DNA of 64,000 nucleotides from Urophycis tenuis (GCA_036785325.1 JAXIVH010000038.1:2186501-2250500); one strand, 5' to 3'; shown: positions 1 to 10,711, numbered from the stretch's first letter. Numbers and translations are program-made. The notes: generated from the letters alone by a model not told the origin.

Positions 1-747
1 GGGCTCATTTTGAGCGGGGAAATCTAAGCTTTCTAACGGCGTATGTCAAGACTATATTGACTCATGGGTCGTTGAAATACTAAGCTAATTAATTTGTGTT
101 CAGTTAGGAAAGATTGATGTTAATTGAAACGTTGATGGTATGTTTTTAGCTGCTGGGTAGACTTCAGTCAACCTGACGCTGTTTTGTCTGTGAGCAACCA
201 AATTGTTCGGGTATGGGCTCATTTTAAGCGGGGAAATCTAAGCATTCCAACGGCGTATGTCAAGACTATATTGACTCATGGGTCGTTGAAATACTAAGCT
301 AATTAATTTGTGTTCAGTTAGGAAAGATTGATGTTAATTGAAACGTTGATGGTATGTTTTTAGCTGCTGGGTAGACTTCAGTCAACCTGACGCAGTTTTG
401 TCTGTGAGCAACCAAATTGGTCGGGGATGGGCTCATTTTAAGCGGGGAAATCTAAGCTTTTCAACGGCGTATGGCAAGACTATATTGACTCATGGGTCAT
501 TGAAATACTAAGCTAATTAATTTGTGTTCTGTAAGGAAAGATTAATGTTAATTGAAACGTTGAAGGTTTTTTTTTTAGCTGCTGGGTAGACTTCAGTCAA
601 CCTGACACAGTTTTGTCTGTGAGTAACCAAATTGATCAGAAATTAGCTCATTTTAAGCGGGGAAATCTAAGCTTTCCAACGACGTATGGCATGACTATAT
701 TTGCCCACGGCTCGTCGAAATAATAAGCTGATTCATGTGTGTTCTGT
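1..747 (+). repeat. Satellite block 0: about 3.5 monomers of 214 bp (left edge cut by window)
   Basis: This is a head-to-tail satellite. The landmark gctgctgggtagac recurs at 149, 363 and 579, a spacing of about 214-216 bp. Other fixed landmarks per monomer are aagcggggaaatctaag, tatggcaagactatatt and gctaattaatttgtg. The last monomer before the cassette is a divergent boundary form with gacgtatggcatgac, tttgcccacgg and cgtcgaaataataagctgatt. No gene is visible. The first base falls inside a monomer, and the block matches the end of block 15 (from about 27,065). Confidence 0.95.
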
Positions 748-933
748 TGGCTGTGGAAAGAAAATAGCACACAAGTCCTACCAAGTCACCTTTATTGTCA
801 GTGATAAACATTAATAAATAAACAGTATGGACATTGTATAAACAGTTGTATAAAAAGTGTAAACAGTATGAACATTGTTCTTATAAAAGATATCAATATC
901 AATACTGATCACGTGTGTATTTTATATTTCCAG
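748..933 (+). other. Cassette 5' segment with AATAAA motifs and exon A acceptor (copy 1 of 30)
   Basis: This is non-satellite sequence that starts where the monomer breaks off after ttctgt. It holds two overlapping AATAAA hexamers at 813-818 and 817-822, repeats of the form aacagtatggacattg, and a splice acceptor ending in atatttccag at 933. The same segment precedes every complete exon A in the array with few changes. The stretch caagtcacctttattgtca resembles sequence often seen in fish interspersed repeats; that is recollection only. Copies 27 and 29 have ataattccag at the acceptor, and copies 25 and 28 have attaatgaataaac in place of attaataaataaac. Confidence 0.7.
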
Positions 934-1216
934 ATTATTTGTTGATGAGCCAGAGCCTGTGACTCCAACCAACCGGCCCGTTCAGCCCACTGCGTTGTCG
1001 TCCTCCACCCGGCCGAAGCCTCCTGCGCCCACCCGCCTCCAGCCGAGGCCTCCTGCTGCGTCAGCCTGTGGCCCGCCCGCCCCCTGTGTCGGCAGCATCC
1101 ATACCGCTGGTCCTCCCCGCACAGCCACAGGCCCCCTCCGTCCTGCTTCGTGGGCCATCCTGCAGCTGTCTCTGCAGTCATCGTGTGTCAAAACCATTCA
1201 AACTTGTATATGGTAA
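934..1216 (+). CDS. Proline-rich candidate exon A, copy 1
   Basis: The segment follows a good acceptor (atatttccag) and is open in the frame that starts after one base. It codes about 94 residues beginning LFVDEPEPV and ending in TAA at 1214-1216. The product is rich in Pro, Ser and Thr (VQPTALSSSTRPKPPAPTR, then RPPAASACGPPAPC), so it reads like a disordered linker. Its second half is homologous at DNA level to part of the terminal exon near 62,875-63,000. A GT at 1213 (atg|gtaaca) would give a 279-bp exon. Joining that to exon B throws exon B out of frame, and joining it to the next exon A creates TGA. It may be a relic or an alternative last exon. This is the isoleucine form (GSIH). Confidence 0.4.
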
Positions 1217-1272
1217 CATTTCAAAATGACACCAGCATAAATGAGGACCTTGCAATAGGTTGTGTGTTACAG

Positions 1273-1437
1273 GACCCCCCTGGCGTACAGCTGTATGTCT
1301 CTGTGAAGGTGGTTGTGAAGAACGGCATCCGGCTGAACAAGTACAACTGCCGGCGAGGCAGCAACTCTCTCGAGGGGTTGCACGCCCACCTGGTTAACGC
1401 CGTCCCTTCACAGCGATGTGGGATCATGCCGTTCCAA
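1273..1437 (+). CDS. Exon B, copy 1: 55-codon phase 0/0 exon with SLEGLHAHL core
   Basis: The exon is bounded by ttacag (acceptor, ending at 1272) and gtaagt (donor, from 1438). It is exactly 165 bp and open in frame 0, starting DPPGVQLYV and ending CGIMPFQ. At the right end of the window the same exon joins in frame to the terminal exon, which is the best evidence that the borders are real. Conserved positions across copies include C26, E34, H37 and H39 of the exon. Because it is phase 0 at both ends, copies can be joined to each other without a frame change. If the donor is not used, the frame stops four codons later (VSD then TAA). This is the N-form (N25, G29, C49). I do not recognise a named domain. 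The motif RG-S-x-SLE-x-H-x-HL resembles uncharacterised fish proteins from memory only. Confidence 0.6.
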
Positions 1438-1448
1438 GTAAGTGATTA

Positions 1449-1525
1449 AAACACACACACGCGCGTGCGCGCATATAAACACACACACATACGCATATAT
1501 ACACACACATATATATATATATACT
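1449..1525. repeat. Compound CA/CG/TA microsatellite beside the exon B donor (copy 1)
   Basis: This is almost uninterrupted alternating purine-pyrimidine sequence: (CA)n, (CG)n, CATATA blocks, then (TA)n. It begins 11 bases after the donor. The same compound tract follows exon B in all 29 complete cassettes and differs in length, which explains most of the 961-1009 bp spread in cassette length. Copy 30 keeps only a short CA tract. Confidence 0.9.
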
Positions 1526-1708
1526 TAAACATAGCTGACCCTTTTTTTCCCCCTTCTCGGGGATTATGCTCCCAGTTTTGATCTCGGACGTCTGGTCACT
1601 TGTAGCATATAATAATATTCTATTACTGTTAAGCCAACTATGAATAATAAAACAGGCCAAAACATGTGTCCTTTATCATAGCTACACGTATTACAAAAAA
1701 AACGCGTG
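1526..1708 (+). other. Cassette 3' tail with AATAAA (copy 1)
   Basis: This is AT-rich non-coding sequence between the microsatellite and the return of the satellite. It includes a ccttttttccccc-type pyrimidine run, an AATAAA at 1646-1651 and an A8 run before acgcgtg. It is present with few changes in every complete cassette. The AATAAA could end transcripts that do not splice at the exon B donor; that is inference. Confidence 0.6.
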
Positions 1709-2548
1709 AATTGAAACGTTGAAGATATGTTTTTAGCTGCTGGGTAGACTTCAGTCAACCTGACGCAGTTTTGTCTGTGAGCAACCAAATTGCTCGTGGA
1801 TGGGCTCATTTTGAGCGGGGAAATCTAAGCTTTCCAACGGCGTATGGCAAGACTATATTGACTCATGGGTCGTTGAAATACTAAGCTAATTAATTTGTGT
1901 TCAGTTAGGAAAGATTGATGTTAATTGAAACGTTGATGGTATGTTTTTAGCTGCTGGGTAGACTTCAGTCAACCTGACGCTGTTTTGTCTGTGAGCAACC
2001 AAATTGTTCGGGTATGGGCTCATTTTAAGCGGGGAAATCTAAGCATTCCAACGGCGTATGTCAAGACTATATTGACTCATGGGTCGTTGAAATACTAAGC
2101 TAATTAATTTGTGTTCAGTTAGGAAAGATTGATGTTAATTGAAACGTTGATGGTATGTTTTTAGCTGCTGGGTAGACTTCAGTCAACCTGACGCAGTTTT
2201 GTCTGTGAGCAACCAAATTGGTCGGGGATGGGCTCATTTTAAGCGGGGAAATCTAAGCTTTTCAACGGCGTATGGCAAGACTATATTGACTCATGGGTCA
2301 TTGAAATACTAAGCTAATTAATTTGTGTTCTGTAAGGAAAGATTAATGTTAATTGAAACGTTGAAGGTTTTTTTTTTAGCTGCTGGGTAGACTTCAGTCA
2401 ACCTGACACAGTTTTGTCTGTGAGTAACCAAATTGATCAGAAATTAGCTCATTTTAAGCGGGGAAATCTAAGCTTTCCAACGACGTATGGCATGACTATA
2501 TTTGCCCACGGCTCGTCGAAATAATAAGCTGATTCATGTGTGTTCTGT
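1709..2548 (+). repeat. Satellite block 1: 4 monomers
   Basis: The block is 840 bp, four monomers less about 16 bp. It holds the gcattcc and ttcgggtatgg monomer subtype. No gene is visible. Confidence 0.93.
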
Positions 2549-2734
2549 TGGCTGTGGAAAGAAAATAGCACACAAGTCCTACCAAGTCACCTTTATTGTC
2601 AGTGATAAACATTAATAAATAAACAGTATGGACATTGTATAAACAGTTGTATAAAAAGTGTAAACAGTATGAACATTGTTCTTATAAAAGATATCAATAT
2701 CAATACTGATCACGTGTGTATTTTATATTTCCAG

Positions 2735-3017
2735 ATTATTTGTTGATGAGCCAGAGCCTGTGACTCCCACCAACCGGCCCGTTCAGCCCACTGCGTTGTC
2801 GTCCTCCACCCGGCCGAAGCCTCCTGCGCCCACCCGCCTCCAGCCGAGGCCTCCTGCTGCGTCAGCCTGTGGCCCGCCCGCCCCCTGTGTCGGCAGCACC
2901 CATACCGCTGGTCCTCCCCGCACAGCCACAGGCCCCCTCCGTCCTGCTTCGTGGGCCATCCTGCAGCTGTCTCTGCAGTCATCGTGTGTCAAAACCATTC
3001 AAACTTGTATATGGTAA
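2735..3017 (+). CDS. Proline-rich candidate exon A, copy 2
   Basis: Threonine form (GSTH in place of GSIH). The acceptor is intact and the frame ends at TAA 3015-3017. Confidence 0.38.
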
Positions 3018-3073
3018 CATTTCAAAATGACACCAGCATAAATGAGGACCTTGCAATAGGTTGTGTGTTACAG

Positions 3074-3238
3074 GACCCCCCTGGCGTACAGCTGTATGTC
3101 TCTGTGAAGGTGGTTGTGAAGAACGGCATCCGGCTGAACAAGTACAAGTGCCGGCGAGTCAGCAACTCTCTCGAGGGGTTGCACGCCCACCTGGTTAACG
3201 CCGTCCCTTCACAGCGATTTGGGATCATGCCGTTCCAA
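3074..3238 (+). CDS. Exon B, copy 2 (V29/F49 form)
   Basis: The exon is 165 bp and open, with both splice sites intact. It differs from copy 1 by K25, G29V (in the RRGSNS motif) and C49F. The loss of C49 and of the motif glycine suggests weak constraint on this copy. The same form is seen in copies 9, 10 and 23. Confidence 0.57.
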
Positions 3239-3249
3239 GTAAGTGATTA

Positions 3250-3309
3250 AAACACACACACAAACACACGCGCGCGCGCGCATATATACACACGCACACA
3301 CGCATATAT

Positions 3310-3359
<50 letters not shown>
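3250..3359. repeat. Compound microsatellite with long (TA)n, copy 2
   Basis: The tract has a CA/CG part followed by an unusually long (TA)n run at about 3318-3358. This perfect dinucleotide tract is able to extrude as a cruciform. Confidence 0.9.
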
Positions 3360-3543
3360 TTTAACATAGCTGACCCTTTTTTTCCCCCTCCTCGGGGATT
3401 ATGCTCCCAGTTTTGATCTTGGACGTCTGGTCACTTGTAGCATATAATAATATTCTATTACTGTTAAGCCAACTATGAATAATAAAACAGGCCAAAACAT
3501 GTGTCCTTTATCATAGCTACACGTATTACAAAAAAAACGCGTG

Positions 3544-4168
3544 AATTGAAACGTTGAAGATATGTTTTTAGCTGCTGGGTAGACTTCAGTCAACCTGACG
3601 CAGTTTTGTCTGTGAGCAACCAAATTGCTCGTGGATGGGCTCATTTTGAGCGGGGAAATCTAAGCTTTCCAACGGCGTATGGCAAGACTATATTGACTCA
3701 TGGGTCGTTGAAATACTAAGCTAATTAATTTGTGTTCAGTTAGGAAAGATTGATGTTAATTGAAACGTTGATGGTATGTTTTTAGCTGCTGGGTAGACTT
3801 CAGTCAACCTGACGCAGTTTTGTCTGTGAGCAACCAAATTGCTCGGGGATGGGCTCATTTAAAGCGGGGAAATCTAAGCTTTCCAATGGCGTATGGCAAG
3901 ACTATATTGACTCATGGGTCGTTGAAATAATAAGCTAATTAATTTGTGTTCTGTAAGGAAAGATTGATGTTAATTGAAACGTTGAAGGCTTTTTTTTAGC
4001 TGCTGGGTAGACTTCAGTCAACCTGACACAGTTTTGTCTGTGAGTAACCAAATTGATCAGAAATTAGCTCATTTTAAGCGGGGAAATCTAAGCTTTCCAA
4101 CGACGTATGGAATGACTATATTTGCCCACGGCTCGTCGAAATAATAAGCTGATTCATGTGTGTTCTGT
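3544..4168 (+). repeat. Satellite block 2: 3 monomers
   Basis: The block is 625 bp with a boundary monomer at the right end. The middle monomer carries catttaaagcggg and caatggcg. No gene is visible. Confidence 0.93.
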
Positions 4169-4354
4169 TGGCTGTGGAAAGAAAATAGCACACAAGTCCT
4201 ACCAAGTCACCTTTATTGTCAGTGATAAACATTAATAAATAAACAGTATGGACATTGTATAAACAGTTGTATAAAAAGTGTAAACAGTATGAACATTGTT
4301 CTTATAAAAGATATCAATATCAATACTGATCACGTGTGTATTTTATATTTCCAG

Positions 4355-4637
4355 ATTATTTGTTGATGAGCCAGAGCCTGTGACTCCAACCAACCGGCCC
4401 GTTCAGCCCACTGCGTTGTCGTCCTCCACCCGGCCGAAGCCTCCTGCGCCCACCCGCCTCCAGCCGAGGCCTCCTGCTGCGTCAGCCTGTGGCCCGCCCG
4501 CCCCCTGTGTCGGCAGCATCCATACCGCTGGTCCTCCCCGCACAGCCACAGGCCCCCTCCGTCCTGCTTCGTGGGCCATCCTGCAGCTGTCTCTGCAGTC
4601 ATCGTGTGTCAAAACCATTCAAACTTGTATATGGTAA
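4355..4637 (+). CDS. Proline-rich candidate exon A, copy 3
   Basis: Isoleucine form, same protein sequence as copy 1. Confidence 0.38.
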
Positions 4638-4693
4638 CATTTCAAAATGACACCAGCATAAATGAGGACCTTGCAATAGGTTGTGTGTTACAG

Positions 4694-4858
4694 GACCCCC
4701 CTGGCGTACAGCTGTATGTCTCTGTGAAGGTGGTTGTGAAGAACGGCATCCGGCTGAACAAGTACAACTGCCGGCGAGGCAGCAACTCTCTCGAGGGGTT
4801 GCACGCCCACCTGGTTAACGCCGTCCCTTCACAGCGATGTGGGATCATGCCGTTCCAA
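4694..4858 (+). CDS. Exon B, copy 3 (N25 form)
   Basis: Protein sequence identical to copy 1. Acceptor ttacag and donor gtaagt are intact. Confidence 0.58.
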
Positions 4859-5129
4859 GTAAGTGATTAAAACACACACACGCGCGTGCGCGCATATAAA
4901 CACACACACATACGCATATATACACACACATATATATATATATACTTAAACATAGCTGACCCTTTTTTTCCCCCTTCTCGGGGATTATGCTCCCAGTTTT
5001 GATCTCGGACGTCTGGTCACTTGTAGCATATAATAATATTCTATTACTGTTAAGCCAACTATGAATAATAAAACAGGCCAAAACATGTGTCCTTTATCAT
5101 AGCTACACGTATTACAAAAAAAACGCGTG

Positions 5130-5754
5130 AATTGAAACGTTGAAGATATGTTTTTAGCTGCTGGGTAGACTTCAGTCAACCTGACGCAGTTTTGTCTGTG
5201 AGCAACCAAATTGCTCGTGGATGGGCTCATTTTGAGCGGGGAAATCTAAGCTTTCCAACGGCGTATGGCAAGACTATATTGACTCATGGGTCGTTGAAAT
5301 ACTAAGCTAATTAATTTGTGTTCAGTTAGGAAAGATTGATGTTAATTGAAACGTTGATGGTATGTTTTTAGCTGCTGGGTAGACTTCAGTCAACCTGACG
5401 CAGTTTTGTCTGTGAGCAACCAAATTGCTCGGGGATGGGCTCATTTAAAGCGGGGAAATCTAAGCTTTCCAATGGCGTATGGCAAGACTATATTGACTCA
5501 TGGGTCGTTGAAATAATAAGCTAATTAATTTGTGTTCTGTAAGGAAAGATTGATGTTAATTGAAACGTTGAAGGCTTTTTTTTAGCTGCTGGGTAGACTT
5601 CAGTCAACCTGACACAGTTTTGTCTGTGAGTAACCAAATTGATCAGAAATTAGCTCATTTTAAGCGGGGAAATCTAAGCTTTCCAACGACGTATGGAATG
5701 ACTATATTTGCCCACGGCTCGTCGAAATAATAAGCTGATTCATGTGTGTTCTGT
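5130..5754 (+). repeat. Satellite block 3: 3 monomers
   Basis: The block is 625 bp and has the same monomer order as block 2. The boundary monomer reads gtatggaatgac. Confidence 0.93.
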
Positions 5755-5940
5755 TGGCTGTGGAAAGAAAATAGCACACAAGTCCTACCAAGTCACCTTT
5801 ATTGTCAGTGATAAACATTAATAAATAAACAGTATGGACATTGTATAAACAGTTGTATAAAAAGTGTAAACAGTATGAACATTGTTCTTATAAAAGATAT
5901 CAATATCAATACTGATCACGTGTGTATTTTATATTTCCAG

Positions 5941-6223
5941 ATTATTTGTTGATGAGCCAGAGCCTGTGACTCCAACCAACCGGCCCGTTCAGCCCACTGC
6001 GTTGTCGTCCTCCACCCGGCCGAAGCCTCCTGCGCCCACCCGCCTCCAGCCGAGGCCTCCTGCTGCGTCAGCCTGTGGCCCGCCCGCCCCCTGTGTCGGC
6101 AGCATCCATACCGCTGGTCCTCCCCGCACAGCCACAGGCCCCCTCCGTCCTGCTTCGTGGGCCATCCTGCAGCTGTCTCTGCAGTCATCGTGTGTCAAAA
6201 CCATTCAAACTTGTATATGGTAA
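5941..6223 (+). CDS. Proline-rich candidate exon A, copy 4
   Basis: Isoleucine form, same as copy 3. The whole cassette is nearly identical to copy 3, a very recent duplicate 1,586 bp away. Confidence 0.38.
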
Positions 6224-6279
6224 CATTTCAAAATGACACCAGCATAAATGAGGACCTTGCAATAGGTTGTGTGTTACAG

Positions 6280-6444
6280 GACCCCCCTGGCGTACAGCTG
6301 TATGTCTCTGTGAAGGTGGTTGTGAAGAACGGCATCCGGCTGAACAAGTACAACTGCCGGCGAGGCAGCAACTCTCTCGAGGGGTTGCACGCCCACCTGG
6401 TTAACGCCGTCCCTTCACAGCGATGTGGGATCATGCCGTTCCAA
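6280..6444 (+). CDS. Exon B, copy 4 (N25 form)
   Basis: Protein sequence identical to copies 1 and 3; splice sites intact. Confidence 0.58.
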
Positions 6445-6715
6445 GTAAGTGATTAAAACACACACACGCGCGTGCGCGCATATAAACACACACACATACG
6501 CATATATACACACACATATATATATATATACTTAAACATAGCTGACCCTTTTTTTCCCCCTTCTCGGGGATTATGCTCCCAGTTTTGATCTCGGACGTCT
6601 GGTCACTTGTAGCATATAATAATATTCTATTACTGTTAAGCCAACTATGAATAATAAAACAGGCCAAAACATGTGTCCTTTATCATAGCTACACGTATTA
6701 CAAAAAAAACGCGTG

Positions 6716-7340
6716 AATTGAAACGTTGAAGATATGTTTTTAGCTGCTGGGTAGACTTCAGTCAACCTGACGCAGTTTTGTCTGTGAGCAACCAAATTGC
6801 TCGTGGATGGGCTCATTTTGAGCGGGGAAATCTAAGCTTTCCAACGGCGTATGGCAAGACTATATTGACTCATGGGTCGTTGAAATACTAAGCTAATTAA
6901 TTTGTGTTCAGTTAGGAAAGATTGATGTTAATTGAAACGTTGATGGTATGTTTTTAGCTGCTGGGTAGACTTCAGTCAACCTGACGCAGTTTTGTCTGTG
7001 AGCAACCAAATTGCTCGGGGATGGGCTCATTTAAAGCGGGGAAATCTAAGCTTTCCAATGGCGTATGGCAAGACTATATTGACTCATGGGTCGTTGAAAT
7101 AATAAGCTAATTAATTTGTGTTCTGTAAGGAAAGATTGATGTTAATTGAAACGTTGAAGGCTTTTTTTTAGCTGCTGGGTAGACTTCAGTCAATTTGACG
7201 CAGTTTTGTCTGTGAGCAACCAAATTGATCAGAGATGGGCTCATTTTAAGTGGGGAAATCTAAGCTTTCCAACGACGTATGGCATGACTATATTTGCCCA
7301 CGGGTCGTCGAAATAATAAGCTGATTCATGTGCGTTCTGT
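6716..7340 (+). repeat. Satellite block 4: 3 monomers
   Basis: The block is 625 bp. The boundary monomer is a variant with tcaatttgacg and ttaagtgggg, shared only with blocks 12 and 22. Confidence 0.93.
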
Positions 7341-7526
7341 TGGCTGTGGAAAGAAAATAGCACACAAGTCCTACCAAGTCACCTTTATTGTCAGTGATAA
7401 ACATTAATAAATAAACAGTATGGACATTGTATAAACAGTTGTATAAAAAGTGTAAACAGTATGAACAGTGTTCTTATAAAAGATATCAATATCAATACTG
7501 ATCACGTGTGTATTTTATATTTCCAG

Positions 7527-7809
7527 ATTATTTGTTGATGAGCCAGAGCCTGTGACTCCCACCAACCGGCCCGTTCAGCCCACTGCGTTGTCGTCCTCCA
7601 CCCGGCCGAAGCCTCCTTCGCCCACCCGCCTCCAGCCGAGGCCTCCTGCTGCGTCAGCCTGTGGCCCGCCCGCCCCCTGTGTCGGCAGCACCCATACCGC
7701 TGGTCCTCCCCGCACAGCCACAGGCCCCCTCCGTCCTGCTTCGTGGGCCATCCTGCAGCTGTCTCTGCAGTCATCGTGTGTCAAAACCATTCAAACTTGT
7801 ATATGGTAA
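7527..7809 (+). CDS. Proline-rich candidate exon A, copy 5
   Basis: Threonine form with an Ala to Ser change (KPPSPTR). The same change is found in copy 13. Confidence 0.38.
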
Positions 7810-7865
7810 CATTTCAAAATGACAACAGCATAAATGAGGACCTTGCAATAGGTTGTGTGTTACAG

Positions 7866-8030
7866 GACCCCCCTGGCGTACAGCTGTATGTCTCTGTGAA
7901 GGTGGTTGTGAAGAACGGCATCCGGCTGAACAAGTACAAGTGCCGGCGAGGCAGCAACTCTCTCGAGGGGTTGCACGCCCACCTGGTTAACGCCGTCCCT
8001 TCACAGCGATGTGGGATCATGCCGTTCCAA
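7866..8030 (+). CDS. Exon B, copy 5 (K25 form)
   Basis: K25, G29, C49; intact. The 60-bp spacer upstream reads NDNS where other copies read NDTS in the exon B frame. Copy 13 shares this. Confidence 0.57.
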
Positions 8031-8101
8031 GTAAGTGATTAAAACACACACACAAACACACGCGCGCGCGCGCATATATACACACGCACACACGCATATA
8101 T

Positions 8102-8141
<40 letters not shown>

Positions 8142-8325
8142 TTTAACATAGCTGACCCTTTTTTTCCCCCTCCTCGGGGATTATGCTCCCAGTTTTGATC
8201 TTGGACGTCTGGTCACTTGTAGCATATAATAATATTCTATTACTGTTAAGCCAACTATGAATAATAAAACAGGCCAAAACATGTGTCCTTTATCATAGCT
8301 ACATGTATTACAAAAAAAACGCGTG

Positions 8326-10021
8326 AATTGAAACGTTGATGGTATGTTTTTAGCTGCTGGGTAGACTTCAGTCAACCTGACGCAGTTTTGTCTGTGAGCA
8401 ACCAAATTGGTCAGGGATGGGCTCATTTTAAGCGGGGAAATCTAACCTTTCCAACGGCGTATGGCAAGACTATATTTACTCATGGGTCGTTGAATTACTA
8501 AGCTAATTAATTTGTGTTCTGTAAGGAAAGATTGATGTTAATTGAAACGTTGAAGGTTTTTTTTTAGCTGCTGGGTAGACTTCAGTCAACCTGACGCAGT
8601 TTAGTCTGTCATCAACCAGACTGCTGGCAGATGGGCTCATTTTAAGCGGGGAAATCTAAGCTTTCCAACGGTGTATGGCAAGACTATATTCACCAAAGGG
8701 TCGTTGAAATACTAAGCTAAATAATTTGTGTTCTGTAAGGAAAGATTGATCTTAATTGAAACGTTGAAGGTATGTTTTTAGCTGCTGGGTAGACTTCAGT
8801 CAACCTGACGCAGTTTTGTCTGTGAGCAACCAAATTGGTCAGGGATGGGCTCATTTTAAGCGGGGAAATCTAACCTTTCCAACGGCGTATGGCAAGACTA
8901 TATTTACTCATGGGTCGTTGAATTACTAAGCTAATTAATTTGTGTTCTGTAAGGAAAGATTGATGTTAATTGAAACGTTGAAGGTTTTTTTTTAGCTGCT
9001 GGGTAGACTTCAGTCAACCTGACGCAGTTTAGTCTGTCATCAACCAGACTGCTGGCAGATGGGCTCATTTTAAGCGGGGAAATCTAAGCTTTCCAACGGT
9101 GTATGGCAAGACTATATTCACCAAAGGGTCGTTGAAATACTAAGCTAAATAATTTGTGTTCTGTAAGGAAAGATTGATCTTAATTGAAACGTTGAAGGTA
9201 TGTTTTTAGCTGCTGGGTAGACTTCAGTCAACCTGACGCAGTTTTGTCTGTGAGCAACCAAATTGGTCAGGGATGGGCTCATTTTAAGCGGGGGAATCTA
9301 AGCTTTCCAACGGCGTATGGCAAGACTATATTGACTCATGGGTCGTTGAAATACTAAGCTAATTAATTTGTGTTCTGTAAGGAAAGATTGATGTTAATTG
9401 AAACGTTGAAGGTATGTTTTTAGCTTCTGGGTAGACTTCAGTCAACCTGACGCAGTTTAGTCTGTGAGCATCCAGACTGCTCGCGGATGGGCTCATTTTA
9501 AGCGGGGAAATCTAAGCTTTCCAACGGCGTATGGCAAGACTATATTAACTCATGGGTCGTTGAAATACTAAGCTAATTAATTTGTGTTCTGTAAGGAAAG
9601 ATTGATGTTAATTGAAACGTTGAAGCGATGTTTTTTTAGCTTCTGGGTAGACTTCAGTCAACCTGCGCAGTTTTGTCTGTGAGCAACCAAATTGGTCGTG
9701 GATGGGCTCATTTTAAGCGGGGAAATCTAAGCTTTTCAACGGCGTTTGGCAAGACTATATTGACTAATGGGTCGTTAAAATACTAAGCTAATTAATTTGT
9801 GTTCTGTAAGGAAAGATTGATCTTAATTGAAACGTTGAAGGTATGTTTTTAGCTGCTGGGTAGACTTCAGTCAACCTGACGCAGTTTTGTCTTTGAGCAA
9901 CCAAATTGATCAGGGATGGGCTCATTTTAAGCGGGGAAATCTAAGCTTTCCAACGACGTATGGCATGACTATATTTGCCCACGGGTCGTCGAAATAATAA
10001 GCTGATTCATGTGTGTTCTGT
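8326..10021 (+). repeat. Satellite block 5: 8 monomers with an internal two-monomer duplication
   Basis: The block is 1,696 bp. The variant aatctaacctttcc occurs at about 8,440 and again 428 bp later with its neighbours, so a two-monomer unit has been duplicated in tandem. The block also carries the ttcaccaaaggg variant. The related block 13 has three fewer monomers. No gene is visible. Confidence 0.92.
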
Positions 10022-10207
10022 TGGCTGTGGAAAGAAAATAGCACACAAGTCCTACCAAGTCAACTTTATTGTCAGTGATAAACATTAATAAATAAACAGT
10101 ATGGACATTGTATAAACAGTTGTATAAAAAGTGTAAACAGTATGAACAGTGTTCTTATAAAAGATATCAATATCAATACTGATCACGTGTGTATTTTATA
10201 TTTCCAG

Positions 10208-10490
10208 GTTATTTGTTGATGAGCCAGAGCCTGTGACTCCCACCAACCGGCCCGTTCAGCCCACTGCGTTGTCGTCCTCCACCCGGCCGAAGCCTCCTGC
10301 GCCCACCCGCCTCCAGCCGAGGCCTCCTGCTGCGTCAGCCTGTGGCCCGCCCGCCCCCTGTGTCGGCAGCATCCATACCGCTGGTCCTCCCCGCACAGCC
10401 ACAGGCCCCCTCCGTCCTGCTTCGTGGGCCATCCTGCAGCTGTCTCTGCAGTCATCGTGTGTCAAAACCATTCAAACTTGTATATGGTAA
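10208..10490 (+). CDS. Proline-rich candidate exon A, copy 6
   Basis: Isoleucine form. The first exon base is G (ccag|gttattt), which does not alter the first full codon. Copy 14 shares this. Confidence 0.38.
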
Positions 10491-10546
10491 CATTTCAAAA
10501 TGACACCAGCATAAATGAGGACCTTGCAATAGGTTGTGTGTTACAG

Positions 10547-10711
10547 GACCCCCCTGGCGTACAGCTGTATGTCTCTGTGAAGGTGGTTGTGAAGAACGGC
10601 ATCCGGCTGAACAAGTACAAGTGCCGGCGAGGCAGCAACTCTCTCGAGGGGTTGCACGCCCACCTGGTTAACGCCGTCCCTTCACAGCGATGTGGGATCA
10701 TGCCGTTCCAA
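10547..10711 (+). CDS. Exon B, copy 6 (K25 form)
   Basis: K25, G29, C49; both splice sites intact. It is followed by an uninterrupted CA tract. Confidence 0.58.

Noticed and set aside
909..1181. Minus-strand open frame of 90 codons, repeated at every cassette
   Set aside because: It is the reverse of GC-rich exon A. The plus strand has the acceptor, the linker-like protein and the homology to the terminal exon. The minus strand has no such support.
1424..1660. Minus-strand frame with runs of Cys-Val and Tyr-Ile
   Set aside because: The residues come from the CA/TA microsatellite, which has no stops in some frames. Length changes with repeat number.
748..1708. Cassette as an intact transposable element
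   Set aside because: I see no terminal inverted repeats, target-site duplications or transposase. All copies sit at one monomer position in one orientation, which fits tandem amplification.
1564..1809. Minus-strand open frame of 81 codons spanning cassette tail and satellite, repeated many times
   Set aside because: It crosses the cassette-satellite border and varies in length when the satellite varies. Repeated occurrence only reflects repeated DNA.
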